Assembly (NCBI GenBank): GCA_033064195.1
Contig: JARBJD010000041.1
Span: 186,001 to 250,000 of the forward strand
Reading direction: 5' to 3'
Origin: Blattamonas nauphoetae
Lineage: Eukaryota; Preaxostyla; Oxymonadida
Length of the DNA stretch: 64,000 nucleotides
Part shown: positions 62,187 through 64,000 of the stretch, one piece after another
Layout: the number at the start of each line of letters is the position of its first letter
Position numbering within the stretch: the first letter of the stretch is position 1
Notes under the pieces: generated by a model
Databases searched by the model: none
What the model was told of the DNA's origin: nothing
The model's input: only the letters and a program-made list of their open reading frames with translations
Position numbers and translations under genes: made by a program

Positions 62187-62262
62187 TTCAGAAATGAACA
62201 TAATTGTTCAGAAATGAACAGAGATTGTTCAGGAATGAACAGTGATTTTTCTGAAATGAATT
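62187..62262. repeat. Four short tandem palindromic units (TTCAGAAATGAACA type)
   Basis: The units TTCAGAAATGAACA, TTCAGAAATGAACA, TTCAGGAATGAACA and TTCTGAAATGAAtt follow each other every 20-22 bp. Each is a near-palindrome of TGTTCA/TGAACA, giving alternating TTC and GAA words as in heat-shock-element-like sites. Origin and function unknown. Confidence 0.65.
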
Positions 62263-62375
62263 ATCCAGATGCAATTTAGAAACCATATTCAGACTTTTGA
62301 AAAATGAAAAAAGGTTGATCGGACCCTTAAATTGTCTCTAAAAAATGCGCTAAACCATTTCCAAATGTGACATCA

Positions 62376-63414
62376 TAGTGGCGTCAAGAATCCACGCTCT
62401 TTTCGGTGTGGGACCATACTGGACCAACTAAGAAAACAATAAAATTGTAGAATTATGTCTCGACTCTATTCCGAGAAAACCTTAAAATACCCCGTTTTGC
62501 CCAATAAAAAAAGTGTTTCAGCAATATCTTCACAACCTGTGAACCACTTTTAATTCAATTTTTGCTCGCATCATTTTTTTGGTGAAATGCATTTTTTGAC
62601 AAAAATTTCTTAAAAAATTGTGGGTATCTGGGACGATATGATAGTGGCGTCACCAATACGTTCCATGTCAACAATTCGTGCTTTTTTCTGGAATGATCAC
62701 TTTTGGTCAAACTAAGACAAAAATAAAATTTTAGAATTTTCTTCCCACTGGATCCCGAGAAAACCTCAAAACACGTTATACAGCGAAACGCCACACATTT
62801 TCCAAACTTTCGACGATCATTTTTTCCATATCCAGACATCCGTTTGAGACCGAAGAAAAAGCATTCTTTTCGGAAACATATCGATAAAAGACACTCAAAA
62901 AAATAAAAAATTTTTTCCCATGATCTTTTTCTGGGCGAAAAACAGCCTTTTTTCATATCGTCCCAGATACCCATGATTTTTTTTCCAATTTTTTTTCAAA
63001 ATGTTCATTTCACCAAACAAACGTTTCAGTGGAAAATTTCATCAAAATCGGTTCACAGGTTGTGAAGTTCTGACGAGAACACATGAAAAAAGTGGTTGAA
63101 AAGAGCTATTGTGAGGATTTTTTGGGATCCAGTGGGAAGAAAATTCTAAAATTTTATTTTTGTCTTAGTTTGACCAAAAGTGATCATTCCAGAAAAAAGC
63201 ACGAATTGTTGACATGGAACGTATTGGTGACACCACTATGAAAAAACTCTATTTTTCGCCCAAAAAAATTACATGGGCATTTTTTTGAGTGACTTTGATC
63301 GATCTATATGCGATAAAAACGCTTTTTCTTCGGTCCAAAACGGACAGCTGGTCGTGGAGAGATGACCCCAAAAAGTTTGAAAAAATAAAGGTACTTTCCA
63401 ATAGGGCGATATGA
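62376..63414. mobile_element. MITE copy D, interrupted by MITE copies B and probably C
   Basis: The left end TAGTGGCGTC begins at 62376 after TCA, followed by the arm words ACCAACTAAG and ATTCCGAGAAAACC. The interior runs to 62638, is interrupted by copy B, and resumes at 63242 with the expected next interior sequence (compared with the reverse complement of copy A). Its right arm is not seen before copy C starts at 63415, so the rest lies beyond the window or is lost. Confidence 0.65.
62642..63238. mobile_element. MITE copy B, 597 bp, nested
   Basis: The ends TAGTGGCGTCACC and GGTGACACCACTA are inverse complements, with arms of about 150 bp sharing the GGTCAAACTAAG and GGATCCCGAGAAAACC blocks. 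It is flanked by TGA on both sides (62639-62641 and 63239-63241), a 3-bp target duplication, and sits inside copy D. Non-coding. Confidence 0.85.
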
Positions 63415-64000
63415 TAGAGGCGTCACCAATCGGTGTCCTGTCACCAATCGGTGCTTTTTTCTGGAATTATCACTTTTGGTCAAACTAAGAAAAAAATAAA
63501 ATTTTAGAATTATTCTCCGGCGCGATCCCGAGAAAACCTAGAAATACCCCCATTTGCCCGAAGAAAAAAATCGTTTTGGCAATATCCCAACAACCAATGT
63601 ACCGATTTCGATGAAATTTTTCTTAAAAACGTTTTTTCGGTGAAACGAACATTTTGAAAAAAATGTGGAGAACAAATTCTGGATATTTGGGAAAATAGAA
63701 AAAAACCCATATTTTTCTCGACAAAAACTTCTTAGGAAAAAAATCAATTTCTTTTTTGAGAAACTTTTGTCAAGATCTATACGATTACAATGCATTTTGT
63801 TTTATTCAAAACGGATGGCTGGTTGTGAAGAAACGAGGGAAAAAAGTTCAGAGAAATGTATGCTTTCGTAACGTAGTATGTGTATTGAGGTTTTCTCGGG
63901 ATCGCGCCGGAGAATAATTCTAAAATTTTATTTTTTTCTTAGTTTGACCAAAAGTGATAATTCCAGAAAAAAGCACCGATTGGTGACAGGACACCGATTG
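63415..64000. mobile_element. MITE copy C, right end just beyond the window
   Basis: It starts TAGAGGCGTCACC after TGA and carries the doubled CACCAATCGGTG, GGTCAAACTAAG and GCGATCCCGAGAAAACC blocks. The inverse arm appears from about 63893 to the window end at ACACCGATTG, so about 13 bases are missing. The frames in it are by-products of the repeat. Confidence 0.8.

Overview
The window looks like a nuclear chromosome segment of a compact protist genome. Several genes are single very long open frames (one exon is 16.6 kb), others carry one or two tiny spliceosomal introns of 32-63 nt, and the recognisable proteins are eukaryotic housekeeping factors (a VPS13 lipid-transfer protein, the B subunit of DNA polymerase epsilon, a prenyltransferase-alpha-repeat protein, a PUF-repeat RNA-binding protein). 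Secreted parallel-beta-helix-like proteins at both ends recall the large surface families of oxymonad flagellates such as Blattamonas. That placement is inferred from gene style and memory, not from any search.

Layout. 1-815: 3'-truncated, signal-peptide-bearing beta-helix-like surface protein (minus). 1385-6014: large basic/acidic disordered protein with a possible helical-repeat N-terminus (plus). 6278-14728: four minus-strand genes, namely a small tail-anchored protein, a P-type cation ATPase of a bacterial-looking subtype, a PPTA-repeat protein and POLE2. 15217-43127: three plus-strand giants, namely an unknown 1,767-residue protein, a 5,808-residue VPS13 and a 1,535-residue disordered protein with an AT-hook-like motif and coding tandem repeats.

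About 44.0-46.9 kb is a minus-strand multi-exon region containing clear PUF repeats. From about 47.5 kb to the right end the character changes to remnants of beta-helix genes, mariner-like and Merlin-like DNA transposons (one mariner nested inside a Merlin), an unclassified transposase relic, a family of about 600-bp MITEs with long terminal inverted repeats and 3-bp target duplications (some nested), a 140-bp tandem repeat, and a frame-disrupted beta-helix gene at 59.8-61 kb.

Most of the functional story is ordinary cell biology: membrane contact sites and lipid transfer (VPS13), ion transport (the ATPase), leading-strand replication (POLE2) and RNA binding (PUF). The more unusual material is the ultrashort introns, the bacterial-like ATPase that carries such introns, the nested transposons and MITEs, and the 140-bp repeat array leading into a surface-protein gene. 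No rRNA, tRNA, CRISPR array or retroelement was recognised.
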